In this document: positions 7,810 through 15,754 of the stretch, piece after piece
Layout: the number at the start of each line of letters is the position of its first letter
Position numbering within the stretch: position 1 is the first letter of the stretch
Assembly (NCBI GenBank): GCA_017525525.1
Contig: JAFXSQ010000071.1
Coordinates: 1 to 35,108 of the forward strand
Origin: Lachnospiraceae bacterium
Lineage (GTDB): Bacteria > Bacillota > Clostridia > Lachnospirales > Lachnospiraceae
Reading direction: 5' to 3'
Length of the DNA stretch: 35,108 nucleotides
Notes under the pieces: generated by a model
What the model was told of the DNA's origin: nothing
What the model saw: the letters and a program-made list of their open reading frames with translations, nothing else
Databases searched by the model: none
Made by a program: the position numbers and the translations under genes

Positions 7810-10230
7810 ATGATTACAAAGTCCAAAGATAATGCCGAAGCAAAAGATATCAAGGAAAACTCCGTGGATATCAAGGCTAAGGCTGTAAAACAGGAATTAA
7901 AGAAAGACGGATCTTCAAAGAATTTAAAAGATTCAAAAGAAAGCGGGTCTGCGGAAACTAAGGTTTCCGCAGGCGGCGCTTTTTTACGGATAGTACTTTT
8001 TACAAGTTTATTTCTTGTACTCTTTTTCTTTGCAAATAAGTTCTTCATGCCGGAGATCTCAAGGCAGAACAGCTATGTGAAAAGAAGAAATTTCTACAAC
8101 GAACCAAGGAATACGATCGAGACCGCGGTGCTTGGAGCAAGTATAGCATTTCACTCGGCCATCCCCATGCAGATGTATGAGGATTACGGTCTCTGCGCCT
8201 ATGATTTCGGTTCTTCGGGGCAGCCGGTGCTTGCGTCTTATTTCTGGCTGCGCGAGGCCTACAGACTTCACGGAGAGTCTCTTAAAAATGTGTGCATGGA
8301 CGTATCCATCCTGAGGAAAAACGAAAAATTCGAATGGTATGAAGCCGCGATCGATCCGATGAAGCTTTCGCTTTTAAAGGTTCAGGCGGTCTATGAATAT
8401 AACGACGATATCAACGACACCATAACTCATCTGTTCCCGCTTTTTGCTTATCACAGCAGATGGAATTCCCTTGCCGCTATTGATTTCGACAGGAACGGAT
8501 ATGCTGCGGAGGATTACTTAAGAGGGTATTTCTTTAATACTTCGACGGCATACTTCGATAACTATGAATATGATGAGATGGAGATACCGAATTTCTATCC
8601 GGACTACGGTGATGAGACGGTACCCTTTAAGACAGAGTCGCTTTATTATATGCAGAAGATAATCGACTTCTGTAAGGAAAAGGATCTCAACCTGATCATA
8701 TACAAGACTCCCGGTCAGGGCGTGGGAATTCCGGCGCACAACACTATCCAGCAGCTTGCGGACAAGAACGGAATACCGTTCTTCGACTTTAACTTCGAGC
8801 CCTACTTAAGCGAGGTCGGATACGTACGTCCAACAGATAATGTGGACAACGGACATCTGAATTTCTACGGCGCGTCGAAATTCACTGACTGGCTCGGAAG
8901 GTATCTTGTCGAGGAATGCGGCGCTACGGATGTTAGAGGCAAGGCGGGCTATGAGCATCTTGAAAAGCAGCTTGCCGATTATCATGAGAGATCCCTGGAC
9001 GTTATGTACTTAAGAGACGCCGAAGATCCGGTTGATTACATAAGGAAGACCATTACCAACACGGGCTTCTCGTCATTTATAGCCGTTAAGGGCGATGCGG
9101 CAACAAAGCTTACCAAGGAGCAGAGGGCGCAGTTCAAGGAGCTTGGGCTCGTCAAGCTGGCAGAGCTAAAGCCGTATGATTCCTATGCGGCGGTTATCGA
9201 TAACGGCCATGTGATGTACGAGGAGATCGTCGAGAATCCTACCAAAAAGGAGCAGATGGTAGAGGCGGGCCTTGAGCAGGATGATGAGAGTGATTATAAC
9301 ATGATCGCAAAATGGGCCGACGATCCGGATGTGTCCACCATAGATCAGGCCGAGCAGCTTACCTTTGATGATGTGAGAAACGCGCGTGAGATAAGGTTCG
9401 CCGATCCGGAAGACTACATCAAGCTTGAGGGCAAGCTTTGCGACGGAACGGTATTCAAGGTTATAAGCGGCGTGTCCAGCGAGTATGACAGGGCCTCCGT
9501 GCATCTCGAGGGAGTGCAGTCCTGCAGGAACGAAATCGGAATAAATGTGGTCGTTTACGACAGGGTAATCGGCGGTACCGTTGACAGAGCCGTGTTCGAT
9601 ACCGGCGAGATGTCGTGCAGAACCGGATATGATTATGAGAATAACTTAAGTGAGGCGCTTGAAGCGGGGAAGAGTTTTAGCGAGCTTTCGGAGGAGCTTC
9701 AAAAGCTTTATCTATATTACAGAAGATCGGATGCAAAGCGCTTTATAAGACAGCTTAGGAAGCAGGTTGGCAATACCGATTTGCTCACTTATTTAAGCGA
9801 AGTGATCAAACAGGACAGATATGTGGTATTTGTTATGGCCAAGGGTAAGATCGGCGAGGGAATCGGAGAGAAGACAAGAGCCGGTCTTGCGGAATTGGGA
9901 CTTAACGAGCTCTCGCAGATAGCAGAAGGAGACTCGTACATCGCTTTGTTTGAAAACGGCAAGCTGATAGGAGAGCATAAAGAAGCAAAATTCGGGCATA
10001 TTGCGGCTGCGGGAATGATAAACCCCGACGAGGGCGTGGCTGAGCACATAATGTATGACATGAGCAGCGGAAGGCCTGATAATACAGCGGCCGGTTCCAT
10101 CATCGTGGACGGCGTTGAGTACGCGGGCGCGACACGCGGTTTATACATACTGGTTTGGGATACGGTTACCAACATGAAGGTTGATATCATGAAGTTCGAC
10201 CCAAAGAAAACGCCCTTAAAAGAGGATTAG
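7810..10230 (+). CDS. SGNH/DltD-AlgJ-like membrane protein with duplicated FAM3/ILEI-like domains
   Basis: This 806-aa protein probably works outside the membrane with the MBOAT encoded next to it. It has a charged cytoplasmic N-terminus (1-55), one transmembrane anchor (about 57-79), then an SGNH-hydrolase-like domain (about 100-370). That domain has block I GAS (109-111, nucleophile candidate S111) and the C-terminal D346-NG-H349-LN dyad, as in DltD and alginate O-acetyl proteins. The C-terminal half holds two related units (about 408-600 and 650-797). Each has a FxxxxKGxA/K-type strand, a ..GL..L segment, DSYIA/DSYAA with (D/E)NG, and a closing GINVVVYD..FDT / GLYILVWD..FD strand; I relate this to the FAM3/ILEI carbohydrate-binding fold. 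The gene starts 10 nt after the MCP stop with a weak ribosome site. Role and pairing are inferred from gene order; an acyl hydrolase or carbohydrate-binding scaffold is possible. Confidence 0.82.
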   Translation: MITKSKDNAEAKDIKENSVDIKAKAVKQELKKDGSSKNLKDSKESGSAETKVSAGGAFLRIVLFTSLFLVLFFFANKFFMPEISRQNSYVKRRNFYNEPRNTIETAVLGASIAFHSAIPMQMYEDYGLCAYDFGSSGQPVLASYFWLREAYRLHGESLKNVCMDVSILRKNEKFEWYEAAIDPMKLSLLKVQAVYEYNDDINDTITHLFPLFAYHSRWNSLAAIDFDRNGYAAEDYLRGYFFNTSTAYFDNYEYDEMEIPNFYPDYGDETVPFKTESLYYMQKIIDFCKEKDLNLIIYKTPGQGVGIPAHNTIQQLADKNGIPFFDFNFEPYLSEVGYVRPTDNVDNGHLNFYGASKFTDWLGRYLVEECGATDVRGKAGYEHLEKQLADYHERSLDVMYLRDAEDPVDYIRKTITNTGFSSFIAVKGDAATKLTKEQRAQFKELGLVKLAELKPYDSYAAVIDNGHVMYEEIVENPTKKEQMVEAGLEQDDESDYNMIAKWADDPDVSTIDQAEQLTFDDVRNAREIRFADPEDYIKLEGKLCDGTVFKVISGVSSEYDRASVHLEGVQSCRNEIGINVVVYDRVIGGTVDRAVFDTGEMSCRTGYDYENNLSEALEAGKSFSELSEELQKLYLYYRRSDAKRFIRQLRKQVGNTDLLTYLSEVIKQDRYVVFVMAKGKIGEGIGEKTRAGLAELGLNELSQIAEGDSYIALFENGKLIGEHKEAKFGHIAAAGMINPDEGVAEHIMYDMSSGRPDNTAAGSIIVDGVEYAGATRGLYILVWDTVTNMKVDIMKFDPKKTPLKED

Positions 10231-10254
10231 TTGCAAAAAGAGGATTAGTTTCAG

Positions 10255-11823
10255 ATGAGTTTTACTGATTATTTGTTTTTCCCGTTATTCTTAATATATG
10301 CGGCGTTATACCATATCACGCCGAAGAAGATAAAGTGGTTTATTCTTCTTGCCGGCGGCATAGCATTTTACTGTACCTATGGCGCGGAGCTTCTTCCCTT
10401 TGCCATAGGCGCATGCCTTGTTGCATGGGTAGGCGGAGTGGCCATAGGAAAGCGGTATGAGAAGTTCGATGCGGCGCTTTCTCCGGAAGCGACAAAGGAG
10501 GAAAAGGCAAAGCATAACGCCAAGGCAAAGAAAGGCGCAAAGGGCATTCTCTGGCTTACAGTTGCTCTTATGCTTCTTGCCCTGGTCTTCGTCAAGACAC
10601 AGAGCTGGCTGGTACCGAAGCTCTTCGGAGAGGGCAGGATCCCGGTCATGGTTCCGCTCGGCATCTCCTACTATACGATGTCGCTCGTGGCCTACCTTGC
10701 GGATACCTACTGGAGGAAGGTTAAGGCAGAGAAGAATATCTTCAAGCTTTTGACCTTTACCATGTTCTTCCCAAAGCTTCTCGAAGGACCTATCGCAAGG
10801 TACCAGGCATTTGAAAAGCAGTTAAGCAACCCGAAGGGGTTTGATTACATAACCTTCTGTCACGGACTTCAGAGGATGCTCTGGGGTTATTTCAAGAAAA
10901 TGTGCATAGCGGACAGGCTTTCGGTATTTGTGGACACGGTATATGAAAGCTATAAGACCGAGTACGGCTCCATGCTCCTGCTTGCGACGATCTTCGCGGC
11001 ATTTTCACTCTACTGTGATTTCTCGGGGTGTATAGACATAGCGCTCGGCGCGGCGGAGGCCCTCGGCATAAAGATAGAGGAGAATTTCAAGCAGCCCTTC
11101 TTCTCGGAGAGCGCTGCGGAATTCTGGCGCAGATGGCACATTACCCTCGGTACCTGGTTTAAGGATTATATCTACATGCCGATAGTCATAAATCCGCGCA
11201 TGCTCAAGATATCAGGCTCCATAGGAAAGAAGAATAAGAGGGTCGGCAAAGCATTTATGAGCGTGATACCGCTTCTGGTGGTGTGGCTGCTCACGGGCTT
11301 GTGGCACGGCACAGGCATCAATTACATAATATGGGGGCTTTACTGGGGTATTCTGATCATAATCTCCACGGTATTTGCTCCGGAATTAAAGAAGCTTATG
11401 CTTAAGGTGACCGGACTTTTGAAGGTTGATCCGGACGGAGCGGGATATACGGCCTTCAAGAGGTTAAGGACCTTTGTGCTCTACCTGATAAGCCGAATGA
11501 TAGTTCTTTCGGGAAGCGTAATGGCTCTCGGAGTTGTGATAAAGAGGCAGTTCGTGGCTTTCGGTCCGTGGAAGCTGGTGGACAAATCGGTGTATGGTTA
11601 CGGTCTTGACCGCCCGAACTTCTGGCTGGCCGTCCTTTTGATCATCTTCCTTGTGGTTGTTGAGTCAAAGCAGAACAAGGGAGTAAACTTCCGTGAGGAG
11701 ATAGATAAGAAGAATATAGTTATAAGATGGCTTGTGTACCTCTTCGCCATATTCTTCGTACTGATCTTCGGCATGTACGGCGGCGGTTATGATGCGGCCG
11801 GGTTTGTATATATGAATTATTAA
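10255..11823 (+). CDS. MBOAT O-acyltransferase (DltB/AlgI type)
   Basis: This is a 522-aa polytopic membrane-bound O-acyltransferase. MBOAT enzymes of the DltB/AlgI group pass an acyl group from an intracellular donor across the membrane to a surface polymer. The diagnostic motif LLTGLWHGTGINYIIWG (345-361) contains the catalytic His H351. The second conserved site, EFWRRWHITLGTWFKDYIYMP (about 289-309), carries H295. The FPKLLEGPIARY segment (172-183) is also typical. The start ATG lies 24 nt behind the SGNH gene. The 18-nt motif AAAAGAGGATTAGTT at the end of that gene is duplicated in this gap. With a carrier protein and an adenylating ligase downstream, this is the DltB equivalent. The acyl group and the acceptor are unknown. 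Confidence 0.94.
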   Translation: MSFTDYLFFPLFLIYAALYHITPKKIKWFILLAGGIAFYCTYGAELLPFAIGACLVAWVGGVAIGKRYEKFDAALSPEATKEEKAKHNAKAKKGAKGILWLTVALMLLALVFVKTQSWLVPKLFGEGRIPVMVPLGISYYTMSLVAYLADTYWRKVKAEKNIFKLLTFTMFFPKLLEGPIARYQAFEKQLSNPKGFDYITFCHGLQRMLWGYFKKMCIADRLSVFVDTVYESYKTEYGSMLLLATIFAAFSLYCDFSGCIDIALGAAEALGIKIEENFKQPFFSESAAEFWRRWHITLGTWFKDYIYMPIVINPRMLKISGSIGKKNKRVGKAFMSVIPLLVVWLLTGLWHGTGINYIIWGLYWGILIIISTVFAPELKKLMLKVTGLLKVDPDGAGYTAFKRLRTFVLYLISRMIVLSGSVMALGVVIKRQFVAFGPWKLVDKSVYGYGLDRPNFWLAVLLIIFLVVVESKQNKGVNFREEIDKKNIVIRWLVYLFAIFFVLIFGMYGGGYDAAGFVYMNY

Positions 11824-11853
11824 ATAAAGATTTTTCGGGAGAAAGAGGAGGTA

Positions 11854-11890
11854 TTGACACGAAGGTGTCACTCTGAGCGAAGAGTCTTAA
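11854..11890. repeat. dispersed repeat copy with a TGACAC hairpin
   Basis: TGACAC-GAAG-GTGTCA forms a small hairpin (11854-11869) directly joined to a CACTCTGAGCGAAGAGTCTT copy of the dispersed repeat (to 11890). It lies in the MBOAT-carrier gap, so it would be part of the operon transcript. Confidence 0.6.
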
Positions 11891-11913
11891 TACGAAAGGA
11901 GACTTAAAGTAAA

Positions 11914-12141
11914 ATGGAAGAAAGAGTACTTGCACTTTTATCAGAGGAGTTCCCGGATGTGGATTTTGAGGCGTCGGACGCGCTTGTCGATGACGGAATA
12001 CTTGATTCGCTTACAATAACAGGAATCATAGCATCTCTTTCCATGGAGTTTGGCATAACCATTCCGTACGAGGAGATAATCGAGGAGAATTTCAACTCTA
12101 TCAGCGGACTTGCGAAAATGGTTGAAAGGCTTCAGGACTAA
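11914..12141 (+). CDS. acyl/D-alanyl carrier protein-like (ACP/DltC)
   Basis: This 75-aa acidic four-helix carrier protein has the phosphopantetheine attachment motif DDGILDSLTI (residues 27-36), in which S33 is the predicted modification site. It would carry the acyl group activated by the ligase encoded 3 nt downstream and hand it to the MBOAT encoded upstream, as DltC does for D-alanine. The ribosome site AAAGGAG (11894-11900) stands a rather long 13 nt before the ATG. The gene order MBOAT-carrier-ligase and tight spacing support one operon. It is too short to tell a D-alanyl carrier from an acyl carrier. Confidence 0.93.
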   Translation: MEERVLALLSEEFPDVDFEASDALVDDGILDSLTITGIIASLSMEFGITIPYEEIIEENFNSISGLAKMVERLQD

Positions 12142-12144
12142 GCT

Positions 12145-14199
12145 ATGAGTGATTATTTCGATAAAACTTTGGTCGGAAGGTTGTTTGGGCTTTCAAAGGA
12201 ATTACCTGATAAGCCGGCTCTGTGCTTTAAGAAGGACAGCATAACCTACGGCGAGCTTCCCGCGAAGATAACCGGTATGGCTGCAAAGCTAAAGGAGCGC
12301 GGAGTAAAAAAGGGTGACAGGGTGTGCATATCCGCTGTCTCAAAGCCCGAGTCCGTCCTTTGCTACCTGGCTGTATTTTATGCGGGCGGCATAGGATGCC
12401 TGCTCGACAAGAACAGCAACGCAAGGATAATGGCAGACATATGCAAGGATGCGGGTGCAACGCTTCTGGTTACCGATAAGCCCATGAAGGAGTTCGGTGA
12501 AGGGTTAAATGTAATACCGCTTCACGAGACCTACGAGAATGCTGTGTCTAACGCAACAGAAGAAATGTCTACGGAAGTAGACGAAACGGACATAGCGGAG
12601 ATTTTATTTACCACGGGAACCACCGGAAAGCCCAAGGGAGTTATGCTCTCTTACAAGGCGGTTTATAACATACTTTCGAATACCATAATAGGAGCGGACA
12701 TGAGGCAGGAGGACGTGCTTTTACTGCCCTTGCCGCTTAATCATTCCTTTGCGTTAAGGGTTCTTCGTTCTGCTCTGTGGCAGGGCGCGACGGTTGTACT
12801 GCAGAACGGCTTTACATTTGCAAAGGAAGTGGAGAATAATATAGATACCTTTAACTGCACGCGCATGGCCTGCGTGCCTGCGTCCTACGAGGTTATGAAG
12901 GGACAGATGCAGGACGCTTTCAAGAGGGTTATGTGCCGCCTGAAGTGCATAGAGTTCGGTGCGGGCAGCCTGACTGTAAGGCAGAGAAAGGAGATCACGG
13001 ATACTCTGCCGGATACCAGGATCATCAATACCTGGGGAAGCTCGGAGACGGGCGGGGCGCTCTTTTTGGATGTGACAGAGGCAGTGAAGGATGAGACGAA
13101 GATCAAGGCGCTCGGCAAGCCTTTGGATGGCAAGGTAAGCGTGAGGATACTTGACGAGGACGGCAACGAGAAGGAAAGCGACAGCACCCATCCGGGCCGT
13201 ATGTCCATAAAGGGCGACATGATCATGACCGGCTACTGGAACGACCCGGAGAACACGGAGGCCACGATAAAGGGCGACTGGCTTTTGACGGGCGATATGG
13301 CTTATGTTGAGGACGGCTTTGTGTATATGCTCGGCCGCGCGGACGACATAATAAATGTGGGCGGCGAGAAGGTCTCTCCGATAGAGGTGGAGAATACCGC
13401 CGGACAGTACGAGGGAATACGCGAGTGCGCCTGCATATCCGCGGAGGATCCCGACGGAGTCCTCGGGCAGATACCTGTTCTCTTTATAGTTCCGGATTTT
13501 GGCTATGATAAGGATGCATTTGTCAAGTTCCTTAATTCAAGACTCGAGAAGTACAAGATTCCGAAGGAGCTGGTTACGATAGATGCCATCCCGAGGAACC
13601 GCATGCAGAAGATAGACAGAAGAAGCCTGAAAAACCTCTGGGATGACAGGGATAAGCTGGAGCTGATAAATCCGGTGATACAGGCGATACTTTCGAGAAG
13701 GAGCATCAGGAATTTCACTGATAAGGAGATTAGCCCGGATGTGCTCGAGATGATCCTGAAGGCAGGCTACAATGCGCCGAGCGGACACAATCTTCAGAGC
13801 TGGAGATTCACGGTCATCGAGAGCGAGGAGAAGCTGGCCAGGCTTAAAGCACTTACCGAGGAGACTGCGAAGGCCAACGGGGTCTACTTCTACGGCTGGA
13901 ATAACCCCAAGGTAATAGTGCTCATATCCAATGACACAAGAAATGTGAACGGCTGCCAGGACGCTTCGCTAGCTGCGGAGAATATGATGCTCGCAGCGCT
14001 TTCCTACGGCATCGGAGCGGTATGGCTCAATCCGCTTATGACGCTGCGTGACAAGGAGCCGGTGAAGACTCTGCTTGATGAGTTCAAGATACCGGAGAAC
14101 CATACTGTGTGGTGCACGATGGCGCTCGGATATCCCGCAAGCCCCGGAACAAAGCTTGCGAAGAACGCGGATGTCATAAATTATGTAGACAGAGCATAA
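12145..14199 (+). CDS. adenylate-forming acyl ligase fused to a nitroreductase
   Basis: This 684-aa two-domain protein is encoded 3 nt after the carrier gene. Residues 1-505 form an ANL-superfamily ligase: A3 LFTTGTTGKPKGV (154-166), A5 NTWGSSETGG (295-304), A7 GDWLLTGD (377-384), A8 GRADDIINVGGEKVSPIEVE (397-416) and catalytic K489 in MQKIDR. Residues 506-684 are an FMN nitroreductase-like domain: SRRSIRNF (517-524), NAPSGHNLQSWRF (543-555), a central LAAENMMLAALSYGIGAVW and a closing MALGYPAS. The substrate region reads PLPLNHSFAL (195-204), more like acyl/aryl-acid ligases than the FD-type pocket of amino-acid adenylation domains, so the acid may lack an alpha-amine. The ligase would load the carrier; the flavin domain could oxidise or reduce the bound acyl group. 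The domain calls are firm; the pathway is inferred. Confidence 0.92.
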   Translation: MSDYFDKTLVGRLFGLSKELPDKPALCFKKDSITYGELPAKITGMAAKLKERGVKKGDRVCISAVSKPESVLCYLAVFYAGGIGCLLDKNSNARIMADICKDAGATLLVTDKPMKEFGEGLNVIPLHETYENAVSNATEEMSTEVDETDIAEILFTTGTTGKPKGVMLSYKAVYNILSNTIIGADMRQEDVLLLPLPLNHSFALRVLRSALWQGATVVLQNGFTFAKEVENNIDTFNCTRMACVPASYEVMKGQMQDAFKRVMCRLKCIEFGAGSLTVRQRKEITDTLPDTRIINTWGSSETGGALFLDVTEAVKDETKIKALGKPLDGKVSVRILDEDGNEKESDSTHPGRMSIKGDMIMTGYWNDPENTEATIKGDWLLTGDMAYVEDGFVYMLGRADDIINVGGEKVSPIEVENTAGQYEGIRECACISAEDPDGVLGQIPVLFIVPDFGYDKDAFVKFLNSRLEKYKIPKELVTIDAIPRNRMQKIDRRSLKNLWDDRDKLELINPVIQAILSRRSIRNFTDKEISPDVLEMILKAGYNAPSGHNLQSWRFTVIESEEKLARLKALTEETAKANGVYFYGWNNPKVIVLISNDTRNVNGCQDASLAAENMMLAALSYGIGAVWLNPLMTLRDKEPVKTLLDEFKIPENHTVWCTMALGYPASPGTKLAKNADVINYVDRA

Positions 14200-14202
14200 T
14201 AC

Positions 14203-14326
14203 GTCAGCGCCCGCTTTATGAAACGGCTCGACTGTCTGGGGCAATTTTTCCCGGCGGGACAGTGAAATGCCCGACGTAAAAATGCCCTGCCGTGTCGAGT
14301 TGAAGGTTAAGTCAAGGGGCGCTGAC
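14203..14326 (+). other. nested inverted-repeat element, possible structured RNA
   Basis: This begins 4 nt after the ligase gene. The outer arms GTCAGCGCCC (14203-14212) and GGGCGCTGAC (14317-14326) pair perfectly. Inside them CTCGAC (about 14227-14232) pairs with GTCGAG (14294-14299). Within that, either ACTGTC/GACAGT (14231-14236, 14258-14263) or GGGCAATTTTT with AAAAATGCCC (about 14239-14249, 14278-14287) can pair, and these two are mutually exclusive. No known riboswitch class is recognised. A palindromic mobile element is the alternative. Confidence 0.6.
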
Positions 14327-14351
14327 TTGATTGGTGCATGTTGAAAAAGCC

Positions 14352-14380
14352 TTGCATATGGTTTGTTTGGGTGTTACAAT
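14352..14380 (+). promoter_or_regulatory. promoter of the aminotransferase gene
   Basis: TTGCAT (14352-14357), a 17-nt spacer and TACAAT (14375-14380) stand 41 nt before the ATG at 14422. Confidence 0.7.
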
Positions 14381-14421
14381 TACACGAGTTTTGAAATACT
14401 ATAAACAAGGGAGACGATGAC

Positions 14422-15711
14422 ATGAAGAAATATACAGAGATGACACTCGAGGAGCTTAAAGATGAGCACGCGGTGTTAGAGGATGAATACAAGAAGTACC
14501 AGAGCATGAATTTAAAGCTCGATATGAGCCGCGGTAAGCCTTGCAGGGAGCAGCTCGACATATCCATGGGCATGATGGATGCTCTTAATTCACATGTTGA
14601 TCTTTCATGTGAGGACGGAACCGATTGCCGTAACTACGGGTTGCTCAGCGGTATTCCCGAGGCTAAGGTTCTGCTCGGAGACATGATGGAGAACCATCCG
14701 GACAACATTATCATATACGGTAATTCATCGCTTAATGTAATGTATGATACGGTTGCGCGCGCCATGACACACGGTATCATGGGTGGCACGCCTTGGTGCA
14801 AGCTTGACAAGGTAAAGTTCCTGTGCCCCTCACCGGGCTATGACAGGCATTTTGCCATAACCGAGTATTTCGGAATAGAGATGATAGTGGTTCCCATGAC
14901 ACCGGAAGGACCGGACATGGATATGGTTGAAGACCTTGTGTCTAAGGATGAAGCCATAAAGGGTATCTGGTGCGTGCCGAAGTATTCGAACCCGCAGGGC
15001 TACACATATTCCGATGAGACCGTAATGCGCTTTGCAAGGTTACAGCCTGCTGCAAAGGATTTCAGAATCTTCTGGGACAACGCATACGGCATACATCACC
15101 TCTATGAGGACAGACAGGAGTATCTTCCGGAGATTCTTGCCGAGTGCAAGAAGGCAGGCAACCCGGATATGGTATACAAATTCGCTTCGACTTCGAAGAT
15201 AACCTTCCCGGGAAGCGGTATTGCTTGTCTTGCAACCTCGCTCAACAATCTTGAGGACATCAAGAATCAGCTTAAGAATCAGACCATAGGTCACGATAAG
15301 GTAAACCAGCTCAGACATGTGCGTTTCTTCAAAGATATTCACGGCATGACAGAGCACATGAAGAAGCATGCGGCTATAATCCGTCCAAAGTTTGAGGCGG
15401 TAGAGCAGATCCTCGAGGATGAGCTCGGCGGACTTGGCGTGGGAGAGTGGACCAAGCCGATCGGCGGCTACTTCATCGGCTTTGATTCCCTTCCGGGATG
15501 TGCAAAGGCTATCGTTGCAAGGGCTAAGAAAGCCGGAGTGGTTATGACAGACGCGGGAGCGACATATCCGTACCACAAGGATCCTAACGATTCCAATATA
15601 CGTATAGCACCGACCTTCCCGCCGGTAGAGAGCTTAAAGACCGCAGCACAGCTCTTTGCTCTGTGTGTAAAGCTCGTATCCTGTGAGAAGCTTATCGCTG
15701 AGCATGAGTAA
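14422..15711 (+). CDS. class I PLP-dependent aminotransferase, aspartate-type
   Basis: This 429-aa fold-type I aminotransferase resembles the group typified by Corynebacterium glutamicum aspartate aminotransferase (Pfam Asp_aminotransf/MocR-like, PF12897). Supporting motifs: LDMSRGKPCREQLDIS near the N-terminus (33-48), RNYGLLSGIPEAK (71-83), the PLP-ring contact region WCVPKYSNPQGYTYS (about 180-194), the IFWDNAYGIHHLY loop (about 215-227) and the Schiff-base lysine in STSKITFPGSG (about 255-265). It probably interconverts aspartate/2-oxoglutarate and oxaloacetate/glutamate in the cytoplasm. GGGAGA lies about 9 nt before the start and the gene has its own promoter, so it need not belong to the acylation operon. 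The exact amino donor is not certain. Confidence 0.9.
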   Translation: MKKYTEMTLEELKDEHAVLEDEYKKYQSMNLKLDMSRGKPCREQLDISMGMMDALNSHVDLSCEDGTDCRNYGLLSGIPEAKVLLGDMMENHPDNIIIYGNSSLNVMYDTVARAMTHGIMGGTPWCKLDKVKFLCPSPGYDRHFAITEYFGIEMIVVPMTPEGPDMDMVEDLVSKDEAIKGIWCVPKYSNPQGYTYSDETVMRFARLQPAAKDFRIFWDNAYGIHHLYEDRQEYLPEILAECKKAGNPDMVYKFASTSKITFPGSGIACLATSLNNLEDIKNQLKNQTIGHDKVNQLRHVRFFKDIHGMTEHMKKHAAIIRPKFEAVEQILEDELGGLGVGEWTKPIGGYFIGFDSLPGCAKAIVARAKKAGVVMTDAGATYPYHKDPNDSNIRIAPTFPPVESLKTAAQLFALCVKLVSCEKLIAEHE

Positions 15712-15715
15712 AGCA

Positions 15716-15745
15716 GTGTCTGACTGAGCACAGCGAAGAATCTTA
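15716..15745. repeat. dispersed repeat copy
   Basis: GACTGAGC-ACAGCGAAGAATCTTA is a half-copy of the repeat at 4067-4136. It lies 5 nt after the aminotransferase stop and ends about 9 nt before the next gene. Confidence 0.6.
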
Positions 15746-15754
15746 TTCTTAATT

